Origin: Areca catechu
Taxonomy: Eukaryota > Streptophyta > Magnoliopsida > Arecales > Arecaceae
Direction of reading: 5' to 3'
DNA length: 64,000 bases
Assembly: GCA_021397845.1 (NCBI GenBank)
Contig: CM038051.1
Coordinates: 19,095,356 to 19,159,355, forward strand
In this document: positions 12,241 to 24,289 of the stretch, piece by piece
Layout of the letters: every line of letters begins with the position of its first letter
Position numbering within the stretch: position 1 is the stretch's first letter
Made by a program: the position numbers and the translations under genes
Notes under the pieces: model-generated
Told to the model about the DNA's origin: nothing
The model's database searches: none
What the model saw: the letters and a program-made list of their open reading frames with translations, nothing else

Positions 12241-12952
12241 TGATGCGGGACAAAACACAAGAGATGGATAGACAATGATGAACTCTAAAAGATCAGTTAA
12301 TTAAGATGAGCAATGGAACACAAACATGGGTCAAAATCATTCATAAGAGTGGCAAACAATATTATAGCAGAAAACTAGTTGACCCAAAAATCAAACACCC
12401 GCATGTAGATCAAATTCAAATTAGCAAGAATGGATCGAATGGCTAAGAAACCATTTATACTAGGTCAAATGCTTTCATTATCTCCGATCCAAAGGGTTTA
12501 GAAGAGGTTTCCTAACAACAATGAAGGCTAAAATTATTTGGTGAAAGGATTCACTCAACACTCATATGAATGAGGATTGAATTATAAGACTAGCACTCCA
12601 TATACTTAAGAACTTACTTTGCAATTGATCCATGGCTTGGAAACCTTCATCATCAACCCGGAATCCAAGAGAGAACCTGCAAAAGAACTTGATTAGAGGC
12701 GTGGACATGAAGCATAGAAGGAAATGAAATAAAAGGAAAGCAAAGAAATAGAAGATAGAGCTTGGCGGCTAGCAAAGGGCATCACACTCTTCTTCAAGCT
12801 TGGAGAAACACAACAAGGGCACCTACCCTTAGATCAACACAAGCAAAGGGTGTCCCACCCTCTTCACAACTTCAACAAAGGCTATAGTTACCACCCTCTT
12901 CACAAGGGCGTCCCACCCTCTTCATAACTTCTACAAAGGGCACCCACTCCTA
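12241..12952 (-). repeat. 3' LTR of the gag-only element
   Basis: It is the partner of 15461-16112. The shared part ends around AAGGGCACCC. The true start in element orientation may reach further right (up to about 13100), but the other copy is truncated, so it cannot be placed. Confidence 0.75.
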
Positions 12953-13199
12953 GTACCCCTGTCCGAACCAATCATGACTTCTGGACTTCAGGAGCCTTAT
13001 CCTTGTCACCTGTTTATTTCAATGGAGCACTAGGAGTGGGTTGGTTCGGACACACCTGATTAAACCCTGATTTTTTGCTAGGGACACTAACCCTATTTGG
13101 TTCAGGTCGTCGAATTATAGGTCCCCTTTAGAATCTTTCACAATCCCTAGCTATATTATAACCTTGCTCAAGATCATTGACTTCTCTCAAATACAACTC

Positions 13200-14183
13200 T
13201 CTTTAAATATCCTCACGCAGGCTAGTTCTAAATCTAAATAAGGTCAAGGCCTCGGCTCATTAATGTTACATCTCATAATATATTCATCAAACTTAGCGAT
13301 GTATTCATATACTGTCTTGTTGCCCTAATTTAACCTTTGCCACTGATTTAAAAAACTTTGCTGATAAGATTAAGGGAGATATTTTTTCCTAAGCCTAAAC
13401 TTTATGGCTCTCCATGTAGTTATGGGTATATCTCCTCTTAGTTGAATCATACGTTCAACATTTGCCCAGCATAATCTAGCTTGGCAAACTTATATTTTCT
13501 TTCTTCAGATATCTCGTACCATTCAAAATATTGATCAATTTCTCCTTCCCAGTCAATGTATACTTTTGGGTCTAAACTTCCATCAAAATTTGGTGCCTCT
13601 AGACGCATGTTCCTTATAGCTCTCTCATCCTGATCTACCAAATTATGGTGATTTCGTCTGGGGTTGTACTCATAGGTGAGATCATGATGATGGACTCTTG
13701 GATCATGGGAAATTAGCCTAGGTGGTTCAAGCTCAGCATAGGTCCTATGGGCTTCTTCTACGAAGTCATGGTGATTTCGTATGGGATTGTGTTCGTAGGG
13801 AAGATCATGATGATGACTCTTGGACCACGAGGAATTGGTTTAGGTCGTTCAGGCTTAGCATAGGTCTTATGGGCTTCTTCTACGAAGTCATGGTGTAATT
13901 GTCTTGGAGTGTATTCAGGGATGAGCTAAAGATGAGGGGCTCTTCGTCCAAAAGGAGTTGGCCTAGATAATTCAGGTTCAGTGGGTGTCAACCCGACTCG
14001 CCCTCTTATTTGGTTAAACTGATTGTTCATTTGCCTAAATTGTTCAGTCAAGGTATTATTCATTTGTCCCATTTGCTCGGTCACGGTATTGTTCATTTGT
14101 TTCATTTGCTCAGTCATGGTTTGGCTCATTTGCCTCATTTGCTCAGTCATGGATCCTATCAAGGTTTCAAGAGTGGATTTCAT
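13200..14183 (-). pseudogene. Gag remnant of the gag-only LTR element
   Basis: The N-terminus (14183-13926, 85 residues) starts MKSTLETLIGS and contains four 11-residue repeats of the type TEQMxQMNNT, a likely coiled coil. After stops and frame changes, 13641-13447 gives MRLEAPNFDGSLDPKVYIDW and QYFEWYEISEERKYKFAKL, matching the N-terminal part of the retrotransposon gag domain. 13440-13200 continues with decayed WRAIKFRLRKKYLP and a broken region resembling the end of that domain. It would have formed the particle shell and is now inactive. No zinc knuckle is visible. Confidence 0.8.
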
Positions 14184-15442
14184 GGTGACACCTTGTGAAG
14201 GTTGATACTGTACTCCTTACATAGTAGATATGCAGTACAAACCTAGCTTCTAGGGCTCCTAGATCTAGAAGTTCAATGTAACAAGACTTGACTAGGTACT
14301 AATTAAGATTGCAGCTACCCTTTCAACTAGCCAGGTAAGAGGTGGGGTTGCGGGAGGCTCCCCTCACTTTCACGAGGTCCTAATTAAAAACTGCAAGTCC
14401 ACTTAAGGTGTTTGCTGTTGGACCTCTAGCCTTAGACACCAATATCAAGGAGTAAATACAAAATTAATCAACGCTTAGCCTCATCATGCACATGAATTTG
14501 ACCCTTTGATGTTCCTAGTTTAGCTTCCTACTTGGTTTTAGATTAGGCTTAGGTCAATCCATGGTGTAGGTGGTTGTTTTGGGCCAAGAAAAGATAATGA
14601 CCTCCTTCCCTTATTTTATATTGAATGCCCTTAAGTTGATTTTGAAATGAATGCACAACAACTCCTAACTAGCTAAGAATATCTATACTAGCTCAAGCTT
14701 GTGATTCAAAATTAAAATTTTAAAATCTAAAATTTAAAATCTTAAATTGAAAATTTCAGATCTTAAAGTCTAGATTTTATAACTCAAATTTTAAATTTTG
14801 AATTTTGAATTATAGTTGGAAAATTCGTTCTTGGAGGTAAGAGTTGTTGCAAGAAAAATTTCAGTAATTAGCAAACTTCCAACTAACTAGTTTTGAAAAT
14901 TCAAAATTCAAAATTTAAAATTTTAAAAATTTAAATTTTAAATTGGAACTATCATATCTCAGAGTTAAGATTTCAAATTTTAAAATTTGAATTTTAATTC
15001 TCAAATTTTGGTTAGGAAACTCATTTTTGAAAACTTGTTATAAAAGTTATTACAAGAAACTTCTAGCTAACAAATCTTTAATCATATAACACTCAAAATT
15101 TGAAATTTAAATTCAAAGAATTTCATAATTCAAATTTTTATAAGTGAATATCTCAAATTCAAATCTAAAATTCAGAAAAAAATCTTTTTTCTAAATTTGA
15201 AGAAGCAACTTGATGGAGGGAAAACTAGAATTGAAACAAGCTTTGGACTAGTTAAAGAAGCAACTTAAAATGATGAAAATTAAGCTTCAGAATTAATTTT
15301 TTTATTAAAAAATTTGGATCTTAGATCTTAGAGTCCTAAGATGCAGCAAAAGAATTTTTTTTGAACTTTCGAGCTTTGAAAAAAAAATTCATGGAACTAT
15401 ACTAGAGCAGAATTTCAGCAACTTGACATAGCAGAACCTAAA
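14184..15442. other. Non-coding leader of the gag-only element
   Basis: It lies between primer site and gag. It holds many AAATTTTAAA/AATTTGAA words (14700-15180) that form imperfect inverted repeats, and no open frame of interest. Confidence 0.5.
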
Positions 15443-15454
15443 GCTCTGATACCA
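15443..15454 (-). other. Primer-binding site, initiator Met-tRNA type
   Basis: The minus strand reads TGGTATCAGAGC, the classical complement of the 3' end of plant initiator Met-tRNA, directly inside the 5' LTR. It fixes the orientation of this element. Confidence 0.85.
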
Positions 15455-15460
15455 AAAAAT

Positions 15461-16112
15461 TGATGCGGGATAAAATGCAAGAGATGGATGGACGATGTTA
15501 AACTCTAAAAGATTAGTTAATCAAGATAAACAATGGAATACAAACATGGGTCGAAATCACTCATAAGAGAGGCAAACAATATTATAGCAAAAAACTAGTT
15601 GACCCAAAAATCAAACACCCGCATGTAGATCAGATTCAGATTAGCAAGAATGGATCGAATAGCTAAAAAACCATTTATACTAGGTCAAATACTTTCATTA
15701 TCTCGGATCCAAAGGGTTTAGAAGAGGTTTCCTAATAACAATGAAGGTTAAAATTTATTGGTGGAAGGATTCACTCAACATTCCTAGGAATGAGGATTGA
15801 ATTATAAGACTAGCACTCTCTATACTTAAGAACTTACCTTGCAATTGATCCATGGCTTGGAAACCTTCATCATCAACCCGGAATCCAAGAGAGAACCTGC
15901 AAAAGAACTTGATTAGAGGCATGGACATTAAGCATAGAAGGAAATGAAATAAAAGGGAAGCAAAGAAATGGAAGATGGAGCTTGACAGCTAGCAAAGGGC
16001 ATCACACTCTTCTTCAAGCTTGGAGAAACACAACAAGGGCATCCTACCCTTAGATCAACATAAGCAAAGGGCATCCCACCCTCTTCACAACTTCAACAAA
16101 GGGCACCCTACC
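15461..16112 (-). repeat. 5' LTR of the gag-only element, truncated by gypsy B
   Basis: It matches 12241-12952. It ends where the TGATGCAGAACC terminus of gypsy B starts at 16113. Base changes relative to the other LTR are mostly transitions. Confidence 0.75.
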
Positions 16113-17369
16113 TGATGCAGAACCTATATATGCATGCAAGTATTTTTTTTTTATTTTTAATGTTAAGTTGTTTGATTAATCCCGAAGAACAGACCAAGAA
16201 TCTAAGCAGGAAAAACTATGCAAGATAAGAAACTAAAGCATGCAAGATAGGATCTAAAAGCAACAGAAAGAAAAGGACCGTCTAGGCTAAGAAGTCTTGG
16301 TTGGGCAAGTTCATCTGCAATAAAGCATTTGGTAGGCAGAGGGGGTGTACTTGACAATGGTAGATGCACCTGGGACAGATCGTACGTGAAGAGGTCGCTC
16401 TCACTCCCGGATGCGGCCTGGAAAATAGAGCCGGAGACCCGCGGATTACTGGCTTTTTGCTTGGTGGTTCGATTGCAGCCTGGCTGGAGTCGTTGGATTC
16501 ATCGGCGTCGAGGGACCTACAAACGACCTGTCAGGGGTTAGAAAACACAGAGAAGATGAAGAACTAAGGGCAAAATAGCAAAGGAAAGAGGTTGTTTAGA
16601 GTGGATGGCCAGGGCCTTGGAGAGCAGGCTGGCGGCAGGAAGCAATTACAGGGCACTGGGAAAAGGAAGGGCTCACACAGAACCCTTTAAGCACACAGCA
16701 AGGTAGCACACAGCAATTGGAGAATCAAAGATTATTTCAAATATCAAAAGTAGTTCTCATACAAAAGACTAGGGTCCTTTAAATAGACTCATAGTCTTGG
16801 GCCTCAAGTAAGGATACAATAGTCATTACATAGGAATCATATTTTCACCTAAACCCTAGCTAGAAAATAAGAAAAAAATAGGTAGAATAAATCCCTACAA
16901 TTTCTCTCCTTCTCTTGCCTTGGTTGGCCAAGGGAGGTGACCCCAGTGGCCGACCAAGGGTGGTGAGCATAAGTTCTTGGCGCCACTTTCTTCTCTTCTG
17001 GGCCTAGGCTGGCCCAAATTGCTTCAAGCTGCATTTCAGGGCTTCAGGGTCTCAGGCTTATCTCTCGGGCTTCTGATTTCTTCTCCGAGGCTTGTGATTT
17101 CTTCTCCGAGGCTTGTGATTTCTCCTCCTAGCTTTAGTTGAGTTGGTCTTCACTTGGCTGGCTTTGGTCCTCACTGTATGAGTTATTACTGGACATGTAC
17201 TAGACTTCGAAAAATGACTAACTCAACATGAGCTAACTTGTACAGGACTCAAGTAAAACATAACTTAGATGAACTAAGCTTTATTACAAATGGATTCAAA
17301 TGTAACTAAGTGATCTATAGAGGGTTGAGAAGCCTCTGTCTTATTCTGGTGCCTCTGGTATCCGCACCA
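16113..17369 (-). repeat. 3' LTR of gypsy B
   Basis: It is bounded by TGGTGCGGA and TCTGCATCA and is 1257 bp long. The second LTR is not in the window, so the boundaries rest on the terminal inverted repeat and the adjacent purine tract. Confidence 0.65.
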
Positions 17370-17506
17370 ATTCTCCCGGGGTGGGAGGAACTCGACCCTG
17401 TCGAGTGAAAATCAAGCTGGCTCACATATCCCTCGAGAAGATCTGGGTTGAGGCATTACAAGTCCTCTCGAGAAATCCATGAATCGTTCGACTCTAGCTT
17501 GCCTTG

Positions 17507-18947
17507 CTATCGGACCAGGTAACATTGATAGCCATGACCCCGGGTTGTTAAGGCTTGATCGTCCAGGATACGCTCGATCCGTTCTCCTCTCTTAGGCCAA
17601 TTTATTGGTGGACACTCTGGGCTAGGGTCCCTCTCAATGGAAGGAATGGGTCCAAAGGCCTTACTAGGTATCACTACCGGTTCCCTGTACTCAACCAGGT
17701 ATGCGATATTGAAGGTAGAACTAATGCCCAAATCCGAAAGCAAATCTAACACATAGGCATTTGGTCCAACCCTCTCTATCACTTTAAAAGATCCGGCTCT
17801 GCGAGCATGAAGTTTCTTAACGATCCCGGGTAGGAACTGCTCAGGCCTAAGCCTAATTATGACAGAATCTCCTACATCAAACTCCTTGGCCCTTCTTCGG
17901 AAATTAGCCAGTTTCTTATATGTTTCATTGCTTAGGTTTATTTTTTGGCTAATGTCCTTATGCAAGTCTCTAATATGCTGTGCGAATGATTCTGCAGACT
18001 CTGAGACTCGTGCATGAACAGGTAAAGAAATCAGATCAATGGGGCGATTAGGCTTATACCATGGACTATCTCAAAAGGACTCTTACCCGTTGTCCTATTC
18101 ACTGAGCTATTGTAGGCGAACTCTGCTCTAGGCAACAATAGATCCCAAGTTCCAATGTGTTCACCTACCAGGCATCTAAGGAGGTTTCCTAAACTACGGT
18201 TCACCACTTCAGTTTAGCCATCTGTTTGAGGGTGGTAGGCTGTAGAAAACTTAAGCTTGGTCCATAACAGGTGCCACAGGATTTTCCAGAAATAACTGGT
18301 GAACCTAACATCCCTATCAGATATGATGGTCTTGGGTAGGCCATGGAGTCTAACCACATAATCTAAGAAAAGCTTGGCTACTCTAGATGCATCAAAGGTC
18401 TGGGAACAGGGGATGAAGTGAGCCATCTTAGAGAACTTATCGACCACTACAAAGATAGAATCATGTCTCTTCTGGGTCTTAGGTAATCCTAACATGAAAT
18501 CCATACTTAGGTCCTGCCAAGGATGATCAGGCACTAGTAAAGGTGTGTAAAGACTAGTATTTTGCTTCTGTTTGTTTGCAACAGCACAAGTTCTACACCT
18601 GGCTATAATCTGTGCAACATGCCTTTTCAATCCTGGCCAAAAGAACTGGTCCTCTATCGCTAAGATTATCTTATTCCTACCAAAGTGACCAGCTAAACCT
18701 CCAGCCTGGATCTCCCAAATTAGGAACTCTTTAAGGAAAGTTCTAAGTATATAGAGTCGATTGTTTTGGAAAAGGTAGCCATCTTGAATGGTATACTCAC
18801 TATGGGTACTGGATGGTCCTAGCCTGAGGGTCTGGTAAATGTCTCCAAAGTCTGGGCAGGTTTCATATTCATCCTTTAACCTATCAAACTCTATGACTTG
18901 GGTGCTAACTGATCCTAACAGCAAAGACCTACGGCTAAGGGTGTCTA
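17507..18947 (-). pseudogene. Gypsy B integrase and C-terminal pol remnant
   Basis: 18924-18214 (236 residues) has the integrase zinc-finger part (GHFGRNKI, then CRTCAVANKQK) and the catalytic core: PWQDLSMDFMLGLPKTQ, VVDKFSKMAHFIPC, DYVVRLHGLPKTIISDRDVRFTSYFW and AYHPQTDG, with both core Asp residues visible. A stop follows TDG. 17965-17507 holds the C-terminal region (EFDVGDSVIIRLRPEQFLPG and RRAGSFKVIERVGPNAYVLDL) leading to a tail typical of plant gypsy integrases. The enzyme would insert element DNA into the genome. A stop and a break near 18000-18210 disable it. Confidence 0.88.
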
Positions 18948-21174
18948 TGTTGGGAATTGTCCCAAAGCCAATTGTCTAGGCTGTAGACGGTTGTGCTATT
19001 TGTATATGAATTTTGATATAAATAAAAGTTATCTTTTGGATGTTCATCACAGGCACATTTTTTTAATTTAAATTCTTTTGTGATGATATCCTTTGAGCTA
19101 CCTTGTATGCGATGTAGAGAGGATGCATCGTGTAGTTCATAAATTAGTTCGCAACCAAATGATACACTATTTCGGGATGATGGTATATTAAGAGTAGGTC
19201 GTTGATGTCATATCTGTTGGTTGTCCTCTTAACCAAGTAGCATGGAGATGCTGGTATGACATCGGGTGTTGTGTTTGACACTTTACTGAATGTGACTCTC
19301 ATGCAAGATTCTCTTGCTACCGAAGAGGAATCTTGCATTAGAATGTAGACTTGAATTATTCATTTGACTTGAGATCACTATGGCAGCTTACAAGCAACTC
19401 ATTATGCTTTGGTGCCGGACTACCTAGATTTCTAATCCGATGACGGAAGGTTGCTAGGTATAGTCAAGTACTTGTATAGCAATAGTAGGATCGAGATAGG
19501 ATTGACCTCTCCAAATGATTTGGATTGAATGCTTTATATGCCTCAATTTAGAAAGGCCTTGGCCAGGGCATTCCTTGTAAAGTGTTGTAGGGATTCTTTG
19601 AGACATATTCAGATGCACTGCTTAGGGTTGGGTAGTTTAACCGTATGCCATCCAGAGCATTAGGAGGTGCAGGGAATAAGTTCAATGATATTCCATGTTC
19701 GACAGGTTCTTGTTGCTCTGCAACCTTCAACTTATCCGGATACCAGGTGTCATTGCTAGATGGCAACTTTGGCTAGTACCGGAATGTTCCCGTGCTACCG
19801 TTTAGTGTTTGAGCCTATGGGGTCACATGCCGAGGGTTTTTTCTTGCTTTGTTGGCATGCGAACATTGGGAATCGTTCCGGACTCGTTTGATAAAGTGTT
19901 GTCAAACTTCTGTTTGAGCTGACCCTCCTTGGACGAGTCGACTTGAGCCGAGCCGACTCGAATGATCGAGTCGACTCGAATGATGACCTGTTGAAATTCG
20001 AAAACCCTTCATTAAATGTTGTAATTGTTATGGGATTTAATGCTGGAGTTTCGAGTTTTAATTATTGCTGTTGCTGAATTCTAAGGGACTTCTAACCTCC
20101 CTGGAATTTCTAGAGACCCCATAACTCCCCAATAATCTCTCATTAATCACTCTTAATTATTTTGAGGGCTGCTGCTATTATTTAATGGCTGGGCTACTGA
20201 AAGTGAATGGTTCACTTCTCATTCCATTCCCAAAATCTGGATCAAGTTTTTACTCTACCAAAATTCTGGGTTAGAGTTCTTCCTTGATCATTGAGAGATT
20301 GAGAGATTTGATCTCAAGAATAATTGTCTTTGGGTGGGATCTCTGAGTGTATACCTTCTATTGAAGGTTTGGGATAGAGTGTTGGGAAAGGTTCTCAAGA
20401 GTCTTTGTTCCAGCACTGCTACAGCGACTTGCACTTCAAGGAGTTGAAGGTGTCCCACTTGTCTTCAAGGAGTTGAAGAAGAAGGAGTTCATCCGACAAA
20501 GCTTCTGTAGAGGCTAGCACCTCAAAGGAAGAAGAAGAAATCATGCTACACGATGTGAACCACCCGTAAAGGCGGTACCCGAGTGTTGCTTGCAGATTCG
20601 GATTTTTTCTACAGGTTTGTGCCATCCCTGGAATCGCGACTGAGAGTCAAACTTCCGGTTCTTCCCGATGAACGTCACCAAGGTATGTGATTGATTATGT
20701 ATGACATAATTAGCTCTTTTGCATCATTGTATGGTTATATAAATAGTTCCATATTCCATACTATGGATACATGATTTCATATTTATATTACTCCAGATGC
20801 ATCTAAATCCTGGTATCGGGGTTATGTTAATTAGATTAACATCTTGATAAAATAGTTTTATCACTTTTCGCTGCTGCAAACTCTTAGAAAAGTTTTAAAA
20901 TGCATGCATCGCCCATAGGAATGGTTCCTTTCAGTCTGCTACCTTATTTTCTGTTCCGGCACGGTGCTTCAGGACAAAGGTGTAGGCCTAAATGTACTCG
21001 ATCTATTTACCGTGCTGTGGGTTAAGTTTCTTTTGGGATGCATCTAAATCCTGGTATAGGGGTTATGTTAATTAGATTAACATCTTGATAAAATAGTTTT
21101 ATCGCTTTCCGCTGCTGCATGCTCTTAGAAAAATTTTAAAATGCATGCATTGCCCCTAGGAACGGTTCCTTTCA
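18948..21174 (+). repeat. 5' LTR of copia B, 2.2 kb, with duplicated 3' end
   Basis: The start is TGTTGGGAATTG and the end is GGTTCCTTTCA next to the primer site. A block of 138 bp at 20796-20933 recurs at 21037-21174. Both copies start GATGCATCTAAATCCTGG and end CCTTTCA, so the LTR terminus is present twice, 241 bp apart. 19920-19980 carries repeated GAGTCGACTCGA palindromes. Confidence 0.75.
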
Positions 21175-21175
21175 T

Positions 21176-21187
21176 TGGTATTAGAGC
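21176..21187 (+). other. Primer-binding site of copia B
   Basis: TGGTATTAGAGC lies one base after the LTR end. The canonical plant site is TGGTATCAGAGC; the C-to-T change fits decay. Confidence 0.8.
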
Positions 21188-21529
21188 TAGGTTAGTGCAT
21201 GCATCTAGTTTAATATTTCATATGAAATCGATTTGATTTTTTTTATGTAGTACTCGGATTAAGATGAATTCCCCATGGCCGTCCGGTCATAGGAGAGATG
21301 TATGGTTTAACGACCATCTCTTCCCATTCCAAGGAGTTCTCCTATGGCATGTAGGGGTACCGATGCATCATGATCTTATGAAGAAGAAAGTAAGGAATTT
21401 AATAGATTAAAATTATTTTAATCTTTGATTTGTAGATCATAATTATGTTTAGATGAGATCTAAAAGAAATTTGATCTAAAATCTTGAAAAGTTCTTGTGG
21501 AAATGTTTGAAGTTTGAAAAAATTATGTT

Positions 21530-21745
21530 TTGGAAGAGTTGGCTCGAGCAGCTGAAGAGTCGGCTCGAGCAGTAGAACTGATAGTAGAGCTGACCTGACC
21601 AGAAATCTATGTTCTGGAAGAGTCGGCTCGAGCAGCATAGCTAACTGAAGAGTTGGCTCAAGCAGTAGAACTGACAAAAGAGCCGACCTGACCATAAATA
21701 TGCGTTCTGGAAGAGCTGACTCGATCTGCAAGAGCTGGCTCAACC
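21530..21745 (+). repeat. Tandem repeats of a GAAGAGTYGGCTCGAGCAG unit in the copia B leader
   Basis: The word GAAGAG(C/T)(C/T)GGCTC(A/G)AGCAG and the longer context with GAGC(C/T)GACCTGACCA recur several times in about 200 bp. The open frame seen on the other strand here is a product of the repeat, not a gene. Confidence 0.65.
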
Positions 21746-23012
21746 AGAAAATTAAGAAATAGTGATTTTAAGCTTTAAACTTTTATGAAATTGTTTCATT
21801 TCACTTTGAAAATGTTTCAAATAGTGTGATGCACTTAATTATGAATTAAGATGTATATATTTTAAGATCTAGGATTTGATTCTAATCTTAAGTCATGATT
21901 CATAAATCATGGGTTAATGGGATGGGCTAGGAATAGATCTTTATTTGGGTTAGACATATATTTAGATGAATTGGATTAATTAGAGATAAGAAACTAATCA
22001 AAAGTTGAATTAGATTTCATTTCTCTATAGTTTCTAATAGTTAGAAAGTATGATCCAAACATCTAAAAGGATCTATTGTGGCTCTGTGTTTGATCTAGTT
22101 CTTTGAGTCTGATCTGGTTGAGGAAGGTGAACCGAATTGGTGTCTAGGCAAGCTGCCTTATGGTCTATGGTTATGAGGGTACCTCTTTCCTGGCTAGCTC
22201 CTTTGTAGCTAGTGGCTAAGGAAAGATGGTTAATGCCGCAACTCATTCCTCGACCGTTCTTACCTGGCCGAGACGGCTAACTGGAATTGACTCTTGAGAA
22301 GCTTATTGAACTGGATTAACCCATGTCACCTAAGGTTAATCAGATTTGTCTGATTTTAGGTGCCCATGGACCAAGATGTTCATGGACCTTCTACAAGTTA
22401 GTGGGAGGATTCTTGATCATGGTCCATGTATTCTTCATATGTCACATTTTTAAATCCTCTAAAATTATTAGGTCCTTAAAAAGATGAAGTTATAGGGATA
22501 ACTGAATATTTGCCTCCCATTAAGTTGGATGGTAATGTGTCCTTTAGTTGGGTGATTATCGGCAGTACCAAAGTACCGGTGGTCGTCAGGCTATTAGAAT
22601 TGCCATTCATAATATGATGGCTCAATGCAACTCTCTTAATGGTGGTCAGGTGAGCCGGCCAAAGTCAGGCTTGATCATTCATTAGCTAGAAGTGTTCTTT
22701 AGCAGGAAGCCCAAAGGCCGATTGAAGTGTTCCTGGGGCAAAATTTTAAATACTAGAAATTGCTTGGAAGAAGCAATTGGTTTATTGAACCTACCTTTAG
22801 GTTCACGTGGGTGAGCAGACCAAAGTCGGGCTCATGTGGCACTTTTAGAATTCTAGTACTCACTAAGGAATTAAGTGTAATTCCTCGGATTAGAGGTAGA
22901 GGCTACTAATCTGAATAAAATATATGGAAAAACTTTTAGACTAAAGTCCATGTCTTTATGATTAAAATTGAAATTCATATACTGATTGGTCTTATGGTTT
23001 TCTTTTCAGAAA

Positions 23013-24287
23013 AATGTCTGCCAACTTATCCCTCCGTTCATTACTTGATAATGAAAAACTTTCTAGCCCAAACTTCAATAATTAGTATTTAAGGCTCAAG
23101 ATTGTCTTAGAGCATGAAAGGATCTTGTATGTTGTATCGGATTCGGCACCTGAGGTCCCCGTAGCTAATACTCCTACATCTGTCAGGGACACTTATCAGA
23201 AGTGGGTTTCTGATAGAACTAATGTACGTTGCATTATGCTGGTGGCTATGAACGACGAGTTCAGTCGCAAATTCGAGGAGGCCCAACCAGAGAAAATCTT
23301 GCAAAAGTTGCTGGAATCCTTCGGGATGCATGACGATGTAGAGCGGTACAGGACTTCTTGTGCCATCTATAATGCCCAAATGTGAGATGGGGCATCAGTA
23401 AATGATATGTATTGTACATGACCGAGTTATTTGAATGCCTGGCCAAACTCGGATGTCCCCTGCATGAACAGTTGGGGAAGGATGTTATACTGAATTTTCT
23501 GCCCCCTTCTTACCTTGGTTTCCTTGATCACTTCTGGATGCATAGGCCTGTAGTGAACTACCACTACAGAACTATGAGAAGGACCACAACCTCAATAAGG
23601 GGTTGGTGTACTTGGTGGGAGGATATAGGGCAGTGCATCGTTCCCTTGGGAAGGGGAACAAAAATAAAAAGAAAAAGACCAAAAAGGTGCAGAGTGTTGG
23701 TGGGCCCAGTCAGGCTGGGAAGAAAAGGATGGACCAGAGTCGGGCGGAGTGCTTCTACTGTAAGAAGCAGGATCACTGAAAGAGGAATTGTCCTCTGTAT
23801 ATTGCTTCCCTTGATCCAAACAGGCCGAAGAAGAGAAAGCAGCAAGATGTTGCTGTTCAAGATATTTATATGATAAATCCTTGTACCTATTCTTTTTGTG
23901 ATACTACTAATTGGGTACTTGATACTGGGAGTCCTTACCATATTTGCAATAAATTGCAGGGACTTCGAATTAGTAGGAGGTTCGAGGATGGAGAAAGGTT
24001 TTTAAACGTTGGAGATGGAAGTCGAGTTCCAATTCTGGCGTTAGGAGATTTTTCTCTTATTTTTGAATCTTGTAGAGTCATTTTATATGACTGCCATTAT
24101 TGTCCTACATTTCTTGTAAACATTATCTCTATAAGCTTGTTAGCCAATGAATGTTTTGAACTTTCAATAAAGAAAAATGTTTGCAACATTACTTTGAATG
24201 GTTCAGTTGTAATGAATGAAAATTTGGTAAACGGCATTTATATACTATCACAGCCTATGAAAGGTGAAACCAAAGTCATATGGTAAC
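23013..24287 (+). pseudogene. Copia B gag and protease remnant
   Basis: The start is MSANLSLRSLLDNEKLS at about 23013, followed by a stop, then a gag segment (23125-23385: YQKWVSDRTNVRCIMLVAMNDE and FEEAQPEKILQKLLESFGMHD). A CCHC knuckle follows around 23740 (CFYCKKQDH, stop, KRNC). The protease (23870-24286) has NWVLDTGSPYHICNK with the DTG active-site triad and a normal ending region. Stops and frameshifts lie in gag, but the protease frame is open for 138 residues. The copy is non-functional. Confidence 0.85.
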
Positions 24288-24289
24288 TA

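Larger units (their letters stand above)
12241..16112 (-). mobile_element. LTR retrotransposon with gag only, nested in the CACTA element
   Basis: Two direct repeats, 12241 onward and 15461-16112, both begin TGATGCGGGA (plus strand) and match for about 650-700 bp, with roughly nine in ten bases identical by eye. Next to the right copy, on the minus strand, TGGTATCAGAGC (15443-15454) is the standard initiator-Met-tRNA primer site, six bases from the LTR end. So 15461-16112 is the 5' LTR, the element points left, and gag lies between. No pol is seen, so the element is non-autonomous. The 5' LTR is cut at 16112 by the next gypsy LTR. Confidence 0.8.
16113..18947 (-). mobile_element. Ty3/gypsy element B, 3' half (integrase end and 3' LTR)
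   Basis: On the minus strand an integrase coding region (18947-17507) is followed by a purine-rich CCCCGGGAGAA and an LTR that starts TGGTGCGGA (17369) and ends TCTGCATCA (16113), so its ends form a short inverted repeat. The upstream half (gag, protease, RT) is absent because the element is cut at 18947 by the copia B LTR. The family differs from gypsy A. Confidence 0.8.
18948..24287 (+). mobile_element. Ty1/copia element B (5' LTR, leader, gag, protease; truncated)
   Basis: It begins TGTTGGGAATTGTCCC at 18948, a typical copia LTR start. The LTR ends TTCA at 21174 and is followed by TGGTATTAGAGC (21176-21187), a one-base variant of the Met-tRNA primer site. gag and protease follow, then the element stops abruptly near 24287 without integrase, RT or 3' LTR. 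Its start cuts gypsy B and its end adjoins a different gypsy fragment, so deletion after insertion is likely. Confidence 0.82.

Noticed and set aside
12950..13045. Inverted CACTCCTAGT/ACTAGGAGTG plus GTCCGAACCA/TTGGTTCGGA pair as transposon ends
   Set aside because: The paired words change order, there is no target duplication, and they lie inside or at the edge of an LTR.
21399..21743. 114-codon minus-strand frame with LLEPTLP repeats
   Set aside because: It is produced by the GGCTCGAGCAG tandem repeat in the copia B leader.
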